Below, piece after piece: positions 1-11,980 of a stretch of DNA of 64,000 nucleotides. A model generated the notes under the pieces. That model was given only the letters and a program-made list of their open reading frames with translations, was not told the origin of the DNA and ran no database searches. Position numbers and translations under genes: made by a program. The stretch's first letter is position 1, and the number at the start of each line of letters is the position of its first letter. Origin of the DNA: Ophiosphaerella korrae (Eukaryota; Ascomycota; Dothideomycetes; Pleosporales; Phaeosphaeriaceae); the NCBI GenBank assembly GCA_028456385.1, contig JALNQF010000001.1, positions 496,001 to 560,000 of the forward strand, in the 5' to 3' direction.

Positions 1-115
1 ACCCAGGGACAGCCATCAATGCACTGCTACAGTACCTAGACTCTCCACCTCCGAACCATCCATCGCGCTCGCACACATCAGCTCCCTTGTCTCTGGGCCT
101 GCCCGGGCCGCTGCC

Positions 116-1208
116 ATGACTAACACCATGCCGGACGAGATGCACCTCTTGGTAGACAAGCACGTCCGCTATATCCAGAGCCTCGACTCTGTGCGTACCG
201 CACCCACCGCCCACCAGCTTCCCGCGCTGACCCGCCCCAGCGCAAAGACGAGCTGGAGTACTGGCTCACCGAGCACTTGCGTCTGAACGGACTTTACTGG
301 GGACTGACCGCCCTGCATCTGCTAGCCCGTCCGGATGCTCTTCCGCGCCGAGAGATACTCGACTTCGTCTTCTCCTGTCTGCACGAAAATGGCGGCTTCG
401 GCGCTGCCCCGGGACATGATGCTCACATGCTCTACACCGTTAGTGGTGTACAGATTCTAGCCACCTTGGATGCCTTCGTTGAGCTCGATGAACGTGTCCA
501 GGGTGGCCGGATGAAGATCGCAAAGTGTGCGTATCCGCCAGGCCGTATCCCACTTAGGTAATGCTCATCAACTTCAGTTATTGCGGGTCTGCAGGATCCT
601 GATACTGGCACTTTTGCTGGTGATGAGTGGGGAGAACGAGACACTCGTTTTCTCTACGGCGCCCTAAATGCTCTCTCGCTCATGGGTCAGCTGCATCTAG
701 TAGATGTCGAAAAAGCGGTGCAGCACGTCCACTCCTGTGCAAACTTCGACGGTGGTTATGGCACAAGCCCTGGTGCCGAGTCGCACTCTGGTCAGGTGTT
801 TACGTGTGTTGGTGCATTGACCATCGCAGGGAGACTTGACCTGGTAAACGCTGAGAAGCTGGGTGCCTGGCTAAGCGAACGACAGCTCAAGAATGGTGGT
901 TTGAACGGTAGACCTGAGAAGAAGGAAGACGTTTGCTACAGCTGGTGGGTCATGAGCAGCATGGCCATGCTGGGTAAGCTACACTGGATTGATGGTGACA
1001 AATTGACCAAATTCATTCTGCAGTGCCAGGTATGCACACATCTCGCTGTGGAAGAAAGAGGATGGGTATCTAACTTCTGCAGGATCCAGAATCAGGCGGC
1101 CTCGCAGATCGACCTGGGGACATGGTAGACGTCTTTCACACCGTCTTTGGCCTTGCTGGGTTGAGTTTATTGAAGTACCCTGGTCTAGAGGAGGTGGATC
1201 CTGTGTAG
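116..1208 (+). CDS. BET2: Geranylgeranyl transferase type II beta subunit
   Basis: Four exons (116-190, 241-526, 578-1029, 1083-1208) join in frame to a 312-aa protein. It is the catalytic beta subunit of Rab geranylgeranyl transferase, which with the alpha subunit and Rab escort protein attaches geranylgeranyl groups to the C-terminal cysteines of Rab GTPases for vesicle traffic. The prenyltransferase beta-repeat pattern is visible: [31 protein letters not shown] and [18 protein letters not shown]. Zinc ligands fit the Asp and Cys of EDVCYSWW and the His of DVFHTVFGL. The ATG at 116 is chosen because the short first exon gives the family N-terminus ([11 protein letters not shown], running into [14 protein letters not shown] after the intron). 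All three introns are 50-53 nt. Length and motifs match the family, and no other assignment is likely. Confidence 0.95.
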
Positions 1209-1879
1209 TAGGTGGTCGTAGTTTATCCAAGATCAACTGCTAACACTGCTCAGCTGCATGCCACGATCTGTCACAAAGAGATGTTTAGGTAAGTAGTGAA
1301 TAGCAAGGTGGGTATACTGTTCACCACTTGCTCTGATTGTAGCCCTTGTCTCGCAAGCTGTCTCTGTTCTCAAGTGATGACCGCTTCGTCTTGCCTCCAT
1401 GTGTCAGCTCCCAATCTTCACATCAGTTCAGTAGTGTCTTTACACTCTAAATACCTCCTCTTTCTCGTTGCTGGGCAGCTGCCGCTCTCTTGACAAGACG
1501 CATCTGGTCGTGCCTGCCTCTTCTGTCAAGTCGAGCCCATGCACGTGGGCTAACTTGCAACCTCCCGACCCACGAATGTCCGCCTACTTCACATCTTGTG
1601 CTTCTTTCCTATCACCATTCGTGATTAGGAGTGCGCGTTCCTCTCCTACTTCCTTCTTGTCTGCTTTCGGTCAAGGGCCATGAAGTAGTTCATCACTGGC
1701 GGCTCTCGTTGTGCACCACATCTCTCATCTGCAGGCTTCCCACCGCCGCCTCTTCACCTTCTTCACAACCAGTCCGCTCCTTTCGCATCGCTCTGTGATT
1801 CATCACTGCACTGCGTTGACGGTGCTTTCACTTTGTACTGCTGTAGTCCACTTACGCTCCTTACCCACGCCTTACTGCA
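1209..1879. other. Intergenic, no gene seen
   Basis: This stretch is rich in C and T with only short open frames. It holds the 3' region of BET2 and probably the promoter and leader of the next plus-strand gene. I see no motif that I can name. Confidence 0.6.
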
Positions 1880-3374
1880 ATGGCGTCCAGCAACATCCCA
1901 TTGCACTGCAACATTTGTCCCAAGAGGCCAAATTTTAGCGATGTCTCGCATTTGCTTACACACATTGCCAGCAAAGGCCACCTCTCCAACTACTACAAGG
2001 TCAAGGTCCGTTCGTCTCATGAAGAGGCATCCCGCCGAATCATTGATGCTTATGACCGATGGTACGCCGAGTGGGGCGTCGAGGAGCTCATGTCTGAGCG
2101 GATGAACCAGAAAGACAAACGCCGCACACGAACTAAGCCAGCCGGTAAAGTCTTCACTTTGCATTCTTGTGGCCTTTACTAACCTTTGACCTGCTACAGT
2201 CCGCCCTCCCCCCGCGCTCACTATAGAGGCCCCTGTGCCACGTCCTTCGCGTCGCGTTGCTGTCAGCAGTCTCCTTGATCCGCGTCTGGCTGACCAACAG
2301 ACCATCAAAATCGAGCCCATGGACACACCTACACCCACTCTTAGGCCAGGCCCTGTCCTTCGTCACCGCAACTTCGCGCCTAGTGTACAGCAATACTGGG
2401 CAATCGAGTCACGTGCCAGTTCTCGTAGCTACACCAACCCAGATTACGAAACCTCCAGTGAGTATTCAGACCTGAGCGAACGGCGCCGATATCGCTATGC
2501 CGCAGCCGACTCCTGTGCCATTGAGGATACTCCTGTCGAGCCTGCGAACGACCCGATGGCCGTCAGTGAATCTACCAAGCTCAAGGGAGTTTACTGGCCC
2601 GGTATGGACATTTTCGACTCCGCTACACCTGAGATGCGGCGCAAGAGGAATCAGAAGAAGGATAGTTCAGTTGTCGAACAACTGGAACTCAACTCCCAAG
2701 AGGTCGAGGCTACAGAGCTCATTTTCACACCGCAGGGTTCATTCAAGCGACAGCGACGGATCTCCAATTCAGAGTACGACGATGAGGATGAGACCGAAGT
2801 CAAGAGTGAAAGTCCCCAGCCAACTAGGATGCGACCCGCGCTTGCTCGCATGGACGTGAATGCACCTCATTCTCGGCAGCTCAACCGCCCAATGCTGTTT
2901 CCCTCTCGCAACCAGTACGAGGACCGAGGACGCTCGATCTTTGACTATGGCTGCAATGACAGAGCTTCAAAGCGCAAGCGAGCCGGTTTCGGTGTCTATC
3001 AAGATGATCATGACATTGAGGCATCCTTTAGTCAGCCAGCTAGCTTGGACTATCTCAACTCTACATTCTCCCGTCAGTTGTCGCCATCGCCTACGCCGGC
3101 ATTTGCTTCTTACAAGCAACTCAACGAAAGTTTTCAGTATGAGAACAAGGAGAACGTCCTGCCCCCGTTTCCCTCACAACCATACGGAAATCACCATAAC
3201 TACGGTATGGGTTTCCATCATCACCCCTTTGTATACAATGGGGGTCAGGATCAGCGTGGCTTCCAGTACCACGAGAATCTATACAACAACAATGAAATTT
3301 ACGAATCGCAACACCAAGATGATGATGATGACCAGTGCACAATCACAGCTCCGCCCTCACCATCTACGAGTTAA
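1880..3374 (+). CDS. C2H2-type zinc-finger protein, mostly disordered
   Basis: Two exons (1880-2144 and 2200-3374) give 479 aa; the 55-nt intron has a TTTACTAAC branch site. Near the N-terminus one C2H2/matrin-like finger is visible: Cys10, Cys13 and two histidines inside HLLTHIASKGH. A charged helical stretch follows (residues about 35-85). The rest is low complexity, rich in Ser, Pro, Asp and Glu, with basic patches such as KRQRR and KRKR that could be nuclear localisation signals, a run of five Asp near the C-terminus and His-rich parts. The single matrin-like finger and basic patches suggest a nuclear nucleic-acid-binding protein, but I do not recognise a named family and give no specific function. 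The gene is complete, with a TAA stop. Confidence 0.8.
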
Positions 3375-4473
3375 TCCATTATTAAACGTCACTGCGTATG
3401 GACTTCCTCGATAAAAGTCATGATTTACCATCCCGCAGCTGATTTTAACGCCACAAGATACATCTTGCGACCCCAACATGTCGCCATAGATGCTCCACAC
3501 TCCGCCGTTCGCTCCGACCCTTTCTTGGTTTAAACGATTTCCGCTAGCGATTTCTCGCATGCCGCATCTTTCCCCTCGTGTTCGAATTTCGAAAACTGGC
3601 ACGACGATATGTGATATGGATCATGATTATGACATTCGATATGATTTACATGCCTTCTGTTTCAAGGAAATCATGAATAAACGCTGAGTTTTTCCGGTAC
3701 TGTAGCGATTGCTGCAAAGGCTCTCCCTCTATCAGTGTCTTTATAAGCATGGACTGCGAGTATGGAACCGGTGAACTTGTAAAATATCGCTGCTTTAAAT
3801 TCATATTTCCTAATCTCGATGCTCTAATAGAGAAGGACGCCTTTGAAATGATGCAACTGTTCGCACACTCAACAACGATTTATTGATGCGGAACCCCTAA
3901 AGCTCCGAAGCCGAAACCCGCTAAGGCCATGGTGATGCGAGATCGCGTGAGGGCAACTATGATCGTGTGTACCTGCTTAATAAACGTCGATCATGCCATC
4001 CACATCAAATCTCGAACTGTAGTATCTCTAGCCCCTTCCTAGGCCTGCCTCTAGCATTCGGTTCACAACAACAACAACAATTAAGTGACCAGTGATCCTA
4101 AGATTGTTCATCACAGGCATTTCTAATGTTTTCCAGTACGACCCACTCACATCTTCCAGTATATATAACACATAGCATTTACGATTATTTATATTCACAA
4201 CATTGCAGTTTCATACATATTTTCAATACACGGCTAATAACCTGAGAATCGTTGCTCACACAGTTATGATCGTGCTGCTGAAATGAGCTGGAGCTGGAAG
4301 TGCTACTGTGTAATTTTCATATTTGCAGTAAATTTATTACGGAAATATAGCTTCTGTATTCTCCGTATAGCGTTGAATGTGCAAATTCAAAGACATGATT
4401 CCGAATTCAGCTTGTTCCGAAAGCTCGCCTTGTGTTCGTTGCGTTCACTGCTGACGCCTACGTTAAAACACCA
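3375..4473. other. Intergenic, AT-rich, no gene seen
   Basis: This lies between the convergent zinc-finger gene and the FAR-17a gene and holds both 3' regions. It becomes AT-rich from about 3.8 kb and has a short (ACA)n tract near 4067-4080. No supported coding frame was found on either strand. Confidence 0.6.
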
Positions 4474-5597
4474 TCATTCCCACTTTCCACCACTCGCCAT
4501 ATTCTTCGCTCTCTTCACCTTTTCTGACTCTTCCGCCGTCTCGAATCCATTCAAATACGCATATAATATTCGAAGCCCACTCCCGACAACCCACATCGTG
4601 GTGCCACTCAGTGCAAATAGACCGATACGTTGATATGTTGAAAGCATGGCAAATATGGGGTACGGATAGAAACCATTATAGGAATAGCAAACCTCTATCC
4701 ACCACCAATAAAGGAAGGCGACGGATGTAGATGTGACTAGCGAGATGAGTGGGGCTTGTGGGTTCATGGGCGAGGACGGCCAGGGGGGGGAGAACAGAAT
4801 TGCATCGAGGCTGAGAAGCATGGCTGGGAATGCATGGAATGTTAAGTCGTAGATGAGGGGTGGGAGAGGGAGATCACTGTTGGCGAAGGTCAATATATGG
4901 CATAAACTATCTCAGAATTCTAAGAATACTCACGGCGGTACGACCAGTCCAGTATCGACGGCACGTAGACCCCAGTATAAAATGCTTATCACTATCTGCA
5001 TAGGTGCAGCTACAAGGGCAAGGTAGTTCTTGATAGTAAACAAAGTACTGCTATTGGTCATGTCTGCAGCGAGGCCAGCACTGAAACACGCTGTGCAGAT
5101 AGTAATGCCGAGGATGGTGAGAAATTGGAGATGCCAGCCAAATGATTGGTTCTGGAAAATATTAGCATGGGCTGACCCATGATGTGGTAAGGTGAGTGTA
5201 ATGACTGGTCTGGCATTGTGAACCGGAGAAATGCATGCATGGGTTGAGGCTCAATACCACACACGCATTAGTGAGATTCCAGGGCCAATTGAGTCTTCGA
5301 GCATAATTTTTTCTCAATATTCTAGATCGAACACTTACAAATTGATTGGGATTATCTGCCAAACTTCAAGTGACGTCAGTCGTGTTTGTGTCGAATCGGG
5401 ATACTCCGTGCTCACAATTTGAATGAATGGTAAAAACTGATCAGGCCAGCTACCTTGTATCTGGATTAGCGATTTGCCTTCTCGCGATAGCGGTGTGTAT
5501 GACTGACATGCAGTGCGCCCGAGAAGCCTTTGGATGGAGAATCATATCTTTGGAGCGGGTGCCGACGGCTTGACTTCGACATAGGTCGAGCACTCAT
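4474..5597 (-). CDS. FAR-17a/AIG1-like integral membrane protein
   Basis: Five exons on the minus strand (5597-5508, 5453-5416, 5363-5339, 5151-4934, 4876-4474) join in frame to 257 aa. The N-terminus reads RRHPLQRYDSPSKGFSGALH, then VAGLISFYHSFKFLADNPNQ and NQSFGWHLQFLTILG, the usual order of FAR-17a/AIG1 proteins, followed by several membrane segments. In human AIG1 a Thr and a His form the catalytic pair that hydrolyses fatty-acid esters of hydroxy fatty acids. Thr63 (QFLT) and His138 (DLTFHAFP) occupy the corresponding places here, so a membrane lipid hydrolase is plausible. The substrate in fungi is unknown. Exons 2 and 3 are only 38 and 25 nt, so automated models may start at the ATG inside the last intron and lose half the protein. 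The start at 5597 is the first ATG of exon 1; a second in-frame ATG follows five codons later. Confidence 0.88.
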
Positions 5598-6398
5598 TCT
5601 AGACGTTCCGAAGACCGTAGATAGGGAACAAAGAGATATGGAAATCCTACAGCTGCAATGTTCTGAATTGGCTCACTGTTTAGATGGATGGTAAACAAGG
5701 TCGATTGTTAAATTCTGAACATGCACCAAAAGTGACGCACGATTACCTACACCTGCAGATCCACATCAGCCAAGCACGTGGGCTTGTCGACCTCGGACCT
5801 TCCTCCCTAGTCCACACAACTGCCACGATCACCCATGGGCAAAGTGAAGCCTCTCTCACGAATGTCGAATTCGTTCGACCCAGGTCACATTAGGCCCCGT
5901 ATCGAGCTACCGACATCTTTCAGTTCCACAATGTGGCACGCGGCATGATCTAGCCGGTGAATAGTATGCGTGTGTCCTTCGAACTGGCAGAACTTCGGTG
6001 CTTCTCGGCAACGGCTCAACGGATCCCAACTGTATCCGGTAAAACTTCGGCATGCTTGCTTCTGGCTTCATCAATAGTCTACCCATCAGCCAATGATTTT
6101 GTTGACTACTTCATCGACAGCTCATTCCACGGACCAAGATGCCTTGCATCTGTAGTGACTCCCGGGGCTACGGCGAGATACTCCGCCAGGAGTCACTTGA
6201 TAGCAGATTCCGTATTCCGCATAAGAATTCAGAAGGTTCCCTAGTTGAAAGCATGGAGCGTTGGTACTCTCTCCTTTTCAATCGGAAGTCTCGTATCCCA
6301 AGGCTGTGTTATCGTATTTGACGTAGCAGGATTCGCAAGTCCCTCTCCGGAACATATTCTTTTTTTATTGGAAATTCTGAGCACACGAATTCTCAGTC
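5598..6398. promoter_or_regulatory. Divergent intergenic region, FAR-17a / GH3
   Basis: About 800 bp separate the starts of the minus-strand FAR-17a gene and the plus-strand beta-glucosidase, so both promoters should lie here. A CACGTG core occurs near 5776. I cannot identify a carbon-catabolite or cellulose-inducer site with confidence, and the short open frames have no recognisable features. Confidence 0.45.
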
Positions 6399-9006
6399 AT
6401 GAGTGCTGATATTGAGACTATCCTTCGGTCTTTATCCTTGGAAGAAAAAATCTCCCTTCTTGCTGGAAAGGACTTTTGGGAGACTGTTCCTATTCCAGGA
6501 AAGGGCGTACCGGCCATCAAGGTATGGAGCTAGTGGTCTTTTTCAGGCCTACCTAGCTGACCTTGATTAGACAAGCGACGGGCCAAATGGTGCTCGAGGT
6601 GAAGTATTCACAGGTGGTAAACGAGCAGCATGTTTCCCGGCAGCTGTGTGCTCGGCTGCAACCTGGAATCAGGAGTTCGGTCAAAGAATAGGAAATGCGC
6701 TGGCAGAGGAAATAAAGACAAAGAGTGCAAGAGTGCTGTACGCTGACCCCCACGTCTTGTCCTTTCCATACTAAGTACTGTGCAGCCTTGCACCAACGAT
6801 GTGTAACCACCGTCACCCTCTTGGTGGCCGTAATTTTGAATCGTTCTCAGAAGATCCTCTTCTCGCTGGCAAAATGGCCGCAAATGTTGTCAAAGGTGTT
6901 CAGGGCCAGGGCATCGCAGCCACTATAAAACACTTTGTAGCAAACGAGCAAGAGACTGAACGCCTGACCGTTGATGAGATCGTCTCGGAACGTGCGCTGA
7001 GAGAAATATATATGAAGCCGTTCGAGATCACTGTGAAGGAAGCTGATCCATGGGGGGTCATGACAGCCTATAATAAGGTCAATGGTACGCATGCTGATTC
7101 TCATAACTTTATGCTTAAACAGGTACTGCGTGGAGAGTGGGGTTGGAATGGTCTTGTGATGAGTGATTGGGGTGGCACAAACTCTACTGCCGACTCTCTG
7201 AACGCTGGTTTAGATTTAGAGATGCCTGGGCCGACCCGGTTCCGGACTCTTGAGGCTGTGAAGAAAGCTATTAAAAAGGGCGAAGTAACTGAAGAGACCA
7301 TCACTGAGCGGGCGAGAAATGTCTTGAGGCTCATCAAGAAGGTGGGTGGGTTCGAAAATCCCAATATACCTCCTGAACGGTCTATTGTCAATCCCGAACA
7401 TAGCAAGCTCATCAGAGATGTTGCTGGTCAAGGCATAACTCTACTCAAGAACGACAACAATATCCTACCTTTGAAGAAGGAAGACATCAAGGGAAAAACG
7501 ATTGGTTTATTCGGCTTGGCAAAGGAAGCTTTGATCCACGGCGGAGGCAGCGCAAGCCTCAACGCTCATTATCGTATTACCCCCGAAGAAGGCTTGAAAG
7601 CCGCCTATGGCGACAACGCTAAGTTCAGGTACGCAAAAGGTGCACATATCTACCGCCTTCTCCCCCCACTGGCACACAATTGTACCGATCTGCAGGGTAA
7701 TTCTGGCTGGACAATAGAAATGTTCAGCGAAGGTGTCACAAATAAACCCAGCAAGACCATTCACAAGGTCAAAGATGCCTCATTCAGCCCTCTCGTTGAT
7801 CCAGAGGCCAAAGATAAGGAGATCAGAATGACCACCACATTCGTCCCCTCGGAAACGGGTTCACATTACCTTGGATGCTCAGGTATCGGACCTACAACCA
7901 TCACAGTCAATGGTCACACAGTTTTCGAGCAGAAGGGTAATTCACCAGATGCCATGGCCTTCCTCTTTGGTGGCAATGTCGAGAAAGAATTCAACGTATC
8001 ATTCACAGCAGGGACATCTTATAAGATCCAAATACATTCGAAGCCACCTTCTGAAGGCACTACCCAGGGTATCCTGGCCGGTTTACCTGGGCTCCGAATG
8101 GGATTTATGAGCATTATCGAACATGATTTAGACATGCTGGCACAAGCTCGTGATCTTGCGAAGGAGGTTGACATCGCTATCGTCTTCACTGGGCATTCAC
8201 CTGTTTGGGAAACCGAGGGCCAAGATCAACTAAGCTTCAATCTTCCACGCGACGGTAGTCAAGACAAGCTGGTAGAAACAGTCTCTTCAGTCAACAAAAA
8301 GACTATAGTAGTCAACAGCACTGGTGTAGCCGTGGCTCTCCCTTGGCTTCCCAATGTTGCAGCCTTCGTCCAAGCTTGGTTCCCCGGGCAAGAGGCAGGT
8401 AATGCAATCGCAGACATCATCACCGGCACTGTGAACCCCTCCGGTAGGTTGCCAATATCCTGGCCCAAGCGCATTGAAGACGCGCCCGCATATGGCAATT
8501 TCCCAGGGGAAAAGAAAGATGGACAACTTACTGTGCGGTATGGTGAGGGTGTGTTTGTTGGATATAGACACTATGATCGCATCGCGAAGGAAAAGTTACA
8601 GTTCCCGTTCGGCTACGGGTTGTCCTATACGACCTTTTCCCTGTATGGGGGTCGCGTTTCTTGTACCTCCGCCAACACATTTAAAGCTACCATTGCTGTC
8701 AAAAACACGGGAAACGTACCTGGGGCTACAGTCGTTCAGCTTTACGTCGGTAGGACACATCAAGCACCAGAGCACCCGATCAAGACGCTTGCGGCGTTCA
8801 AGAAAGTATTTTTAGAGCCTGGCCAGCAACAGAGCTTGGGTTTGGAACTTGCTCTCACAGACTTTGCCTATTTCAATGAGGCAGAGAAGAGGTGGAGGGT
8901 TGATAGAGGGCGGTATGACTTCTCGTTTGGACAGTCAGCGGCGCATCTGGAGAGCGTGGTTACATTGGATGTTGGTGGAACGAGGCAAAACCAAGTTCGG
9001 CTTTGA
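6399..9006 (+). CDS. GH3 beta-glucosidase with PA14 insert, no signal peptide
   Basis: Three exons (6399-6521, 6571-6737, 6786-9006) join to 836 aa. The protein is a glycoside hydrolase family 3 beta-glucosidase that releases terminal glucose from beta-glucosides. The N-terminal barrel carries TSDGPNGARG, PLGGRNFESFSEDP, KHFVANEQE and VMSDWGGTNS, where Asp224 is the expected nucleophile. A PA14-like beta domain follows (roughly residues 390-540), then the second catalytic domain (WFPGQEAGNAIADIITG, GRLPISWPKR) and a C-terminal fibronectin-III-like domain (FPFGYGLSYTTF onward). The start MSADIETILRSLSLEEK has no signal peptide, so the enzyme is probably intracellular, like the Kluyveromyces marxianus BglI type. 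It would then act on imported cellobiose or plant glucosides. The middle intron splits a Leu codon just before APTMC, which keeps the conserved frame. Confidence 0.93.
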
Positions 9007-9191
9007 GGTATGCTAAAGGCTTATATATACACCACCATAGTGATGTAGATTTGAGAAGGGTCATCGTGAACTCGTTGGGATAGAAGACTATCGTTCTTCT
9101 CTTCAAGCTACTTCTTCCTGTCTATTTTCGAACAAGCGGATCGTTCACTTCGCTTATTTTTCTTGCAGTGCACAAACCTTTGACATTTACA

Positions 9192-9771
9192 CTACAATCT
9201 GCCCTCCTCGGCCTTCCGCTTCTCGATTATTCTTCGGGCCTTTTCACGACGCTCCTCGCGCAATGTGACAAATACCCAGAACCACGCCGCCATTTCCAAA
9301 AAGCCCCAAGTAAACACAATGCTATTGTTCAACGTATCCCCTGCACTCATCATGTGCTCGTTGCTCCTTGGCGCTAGCATGCCACCTTCCTTAAACATAT
9401 ACGTATATGCGGTGAGTGCGAAGAGAAAGACGAGCCGAGTGGGTGTTTGTGCGCCCCAGTACTCGTCAGAGAGCTCTTCGTTCATAAAGACAGCAGTGAT
9501 ATCAGAAAGACCAATGAACGCGAAGAGGATAGCGATGAAAGCAATCGAGGCTGAGGGTTTCTGGAATTCACGGGGTGTCGGCTAAGACTGTTAGCGTGTT
9601 TTTTGGGTACAGGGAGCGTTCTGAGATACGTACAAGTTGCATTGACTGGCCTAGAAGTGTAACGATGCTTTGATTTGCAATCATTTTGGGATTCTTCAAC
9701 AGGACTCCTGCGAGGGTCATGTGGAACAGCGATAGGCTGCGTATCATCGTAGATGCAGATATTATGGCCAT
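9192..9771 (-). CDS. ILM1: ILM1 family membrane protein
   Basis: Two exons (9771-9634 and 9581-9192) give 175 aa. The protein begins MAIISASTMIRSLSLFHMT and continues with QLPTPREFQKPSASIAFIA, FAFIGLSDI and MNEELSDEYWGAQTPTRL, with four hydrophobic segments and a charged basic C-terminal tail. This matches the fungal family named after yeast Ilm1, 'increased loss of mitochondrial DNA', a membrane protein whose deletion destabilises the mitochondrial genome; its biochemical role is not established. The ATG at 9771 is chosen because the open frame upstream of it lacks family character. It is divergent from the M19 dipeptidase with only 238 bp between starts. Confidence 0.85.
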
Positions 9772-10009
9772 TTGGTAAATAATCTCCGATGACAGGGTGT
9801 ACTTTTGGCCTCCTTTAGGTTGGGATTGCGAGAGACAGAAAATATTGTCGACGTCGCGTGTGTTTGGCGAATGTGTTATCTCGGAAACAATCTTATCTCC
9901 GTCCATGGATGCCAAGAGGTATATATTATATTGTCTGACTACTTATCCGCCGAGGTCCTAACTTCCATTGTTGCTACCCCTCAGACGAGACTTTGTGTCG
10001 TTTCTCCTC
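9772..10009. promoter_or_regulatory. Short bidirectional promoter, ILM1 / dipeptidase
   Basis: Only 238 bp lie between the two divergent start codons, so both core promoters and 5' leaders must fit here. I see no strong TATA box or named element. Confidence 0.5.
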
Positions 10010-11493
10010 ATGGATCAGGATAGCAAGCTTTCTTCCGCTGAAATGAAAGGGTCTGAGACAGCTCCGCCAACTAGGCGCCAACAGGGCTCATTCATACTCC
10101 GTAGCTCTATCTCTCGCGTCGTACTTTCCTCATTCATTTTTGTTCTATCCCTTTATCAACTTTTTGGTTATTGCCAGGGCCAAACTTTTGCTTCTAGCTT
10201 GACGCTTAGCACTCGAGAACGAGCATTGGCCATTTTGAAGGAAACCCCACTCATTGGTAAGTAATATACATAGGTACCCCATCAGCTCAGGAGGTACTGA
10301 AATTATCATGAAGATGGCCACAATGATTTGATGATTTTTATACGCGGTAAATACGAAAACCATATCTACAATAATGAGTTCCAAACCAAGTTTGAAAATG
10401 GTGGACTAGCACAACATGTAGATATCCCTCGCTTGGAAGCAGGATTGCAAGGTGGCGCTTTCTGGTCTGCTTTCTGGCCTTGTCCATCGGGTAACGGAAC
10501 TGACTTCTCGGATGCGAAATACTCGGGCAGTAAGTATATTCTGCTCCGAAATACCTTGGACCAAGTCATTAACAACCACAAGTTGTAAGAGCCACGCTTG
10601 AGCAGCTTGACCTCTTCCACCGTCTTCAACAACAATACCCAAAGTACTTTACTCCGGCCAAAACTAGCGCAGAGGCCATCAATAATTTCAAAGAGGGACG
10701 TCTCATTGCACCAACAGCTATAGAAGGCTTACACCAAATTGGTAACTCCATTTCAACATTACGTCTGTACCACCAGCTTGGCGTCCGCTACGCCACACTG
10801 ACATGGAATTGTCACAATTCCTATGCCGATGCTGCAGTCACGGGCAGCTCTGTTGCAACACCATATTGGCATGGAATCAGCCCGGCAGGTCGCGATCTTG
10901 TCAAGGAAATGAATCGCCTAGGCATGCTTGTCGACCTTTCTCACGTCAGCCAAGATACAATGCGTGATGCTTTGGTCGGCGGAAGCAATGGTAACTGGAG
11001 TGGAAGTTTGGCACCTCCAATTTTCAGTCATAGCTCCGCCTACGCTATTTGCCCACATCCACGTAATGTGCCAGATGACATTCTCCAACTAGTCAAACAG
11101 CGCAGGTCCGTTGTTATGGTCAACTTCAATCCTGGGTTCATTTCTTGTAAACCCGGGAAATCGCCTACAGATCTCCCAGAATTCGTACCGGAGAACTCGA
11201 ATTTGCAACAGGTTGTGAAACATATCAAACATATTGGCGAACTTATTGGTTATGATTATGTCGGCATCGGTACCGATTACGATGGGATTGATTCTACCCC
11301 GACTGGCTTGGAGGATGTATCCAAGTTTCCAGATTTGATCGCTGCTTTACTGGAATCAGGTGTTAGTGATGAAGATGCGGCCAAAATCGCAGGGCGGAAT
11401 GTGCTTCGTGTTTGGCAGGAAGCCGATGAGGTTGCAAAGCAGCTACAAAAAACCATTCTGCCATTGGAGGACGGCGTAAAGAATGATTTCTGA
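10010..11493 (+). CDS. Membrane dipeptidase (peptidase M19)
   Basis: Three exons (10010-10256, 10314-10529, 10583-11493) join to 457 aa. The enzyme is a zinc dipeptidase of the renal-dipeptidase family that cleaves dipeptides, including Cys-Gly from glutathione breakdown in some members. One hydrophobic segment (SFIFVLSLYQLFGYC, residues about 44-58) makes a signal anchor, so the catalytic domain probably faces the vacuole lumen or cell exterior. Metal-site signatures are intact: IDGHNDL (His and Asp), AIEGLHQIG (bridging Glu), VDLSHVS and IFSHSSA (His ligands) and GTDYDGID (Asp). Intron 2 uses the first of two nearby AG acceptors, giving YSGIVRATLEQLD. Several fungal secondary-metabolite clusters contain M19 enzymes, but the neighbours here do not suggest one. 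Confidence 0.92.
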
Positions 11494-11980
11494 GGCTTTG
11501 GGGCCAGACTCGTACCTTGAATCACAAGCTATACACTCCTTATCAATTACTGAATGGACTTGAAGAGTTTGAGGGATTTGGAATACACACACCAGTTAGG
11601 CTACAAATTGATTGTGACGTCGAGTAATACTGAGCCGGTTCAGGTTGGAACAGATGGCTCCTCCGCATCTCCAACATGGCGAAGCACACGAGGCTGGGCT
11701 CTACGAAAAGTATCACACCACTCGCTTAGCCCAGCTCTTGGCGATAACTTGCCTAGTAACCGCAGGTGCAGAGTCACATCATGTGAAGCAGAAGATAAAC
11801 TATATAGCCCAAGGTAACTTCTAGTCCCTGTGGTTAGGCTCCGTGTTCCTTCCCTGTTCTTAAATCACTTGAAGCTGCCCCACTTGACATAAATACAAAC
11901 ATCCCTGCTCTGTACTACAACTTCCGACATCTCAGCTCCAACATCGGCCTCTTTCGTGGAATCTGAACATCAACTTCGTC
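11494..11980. other. Intergenic, promoter side of lactate dehydrogenase
   Basis: This 487-bp gap contains the dipeptidase 3' region and the promoter of the next gene. No gene or recognisable site was seen. Confidence 0.55.
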
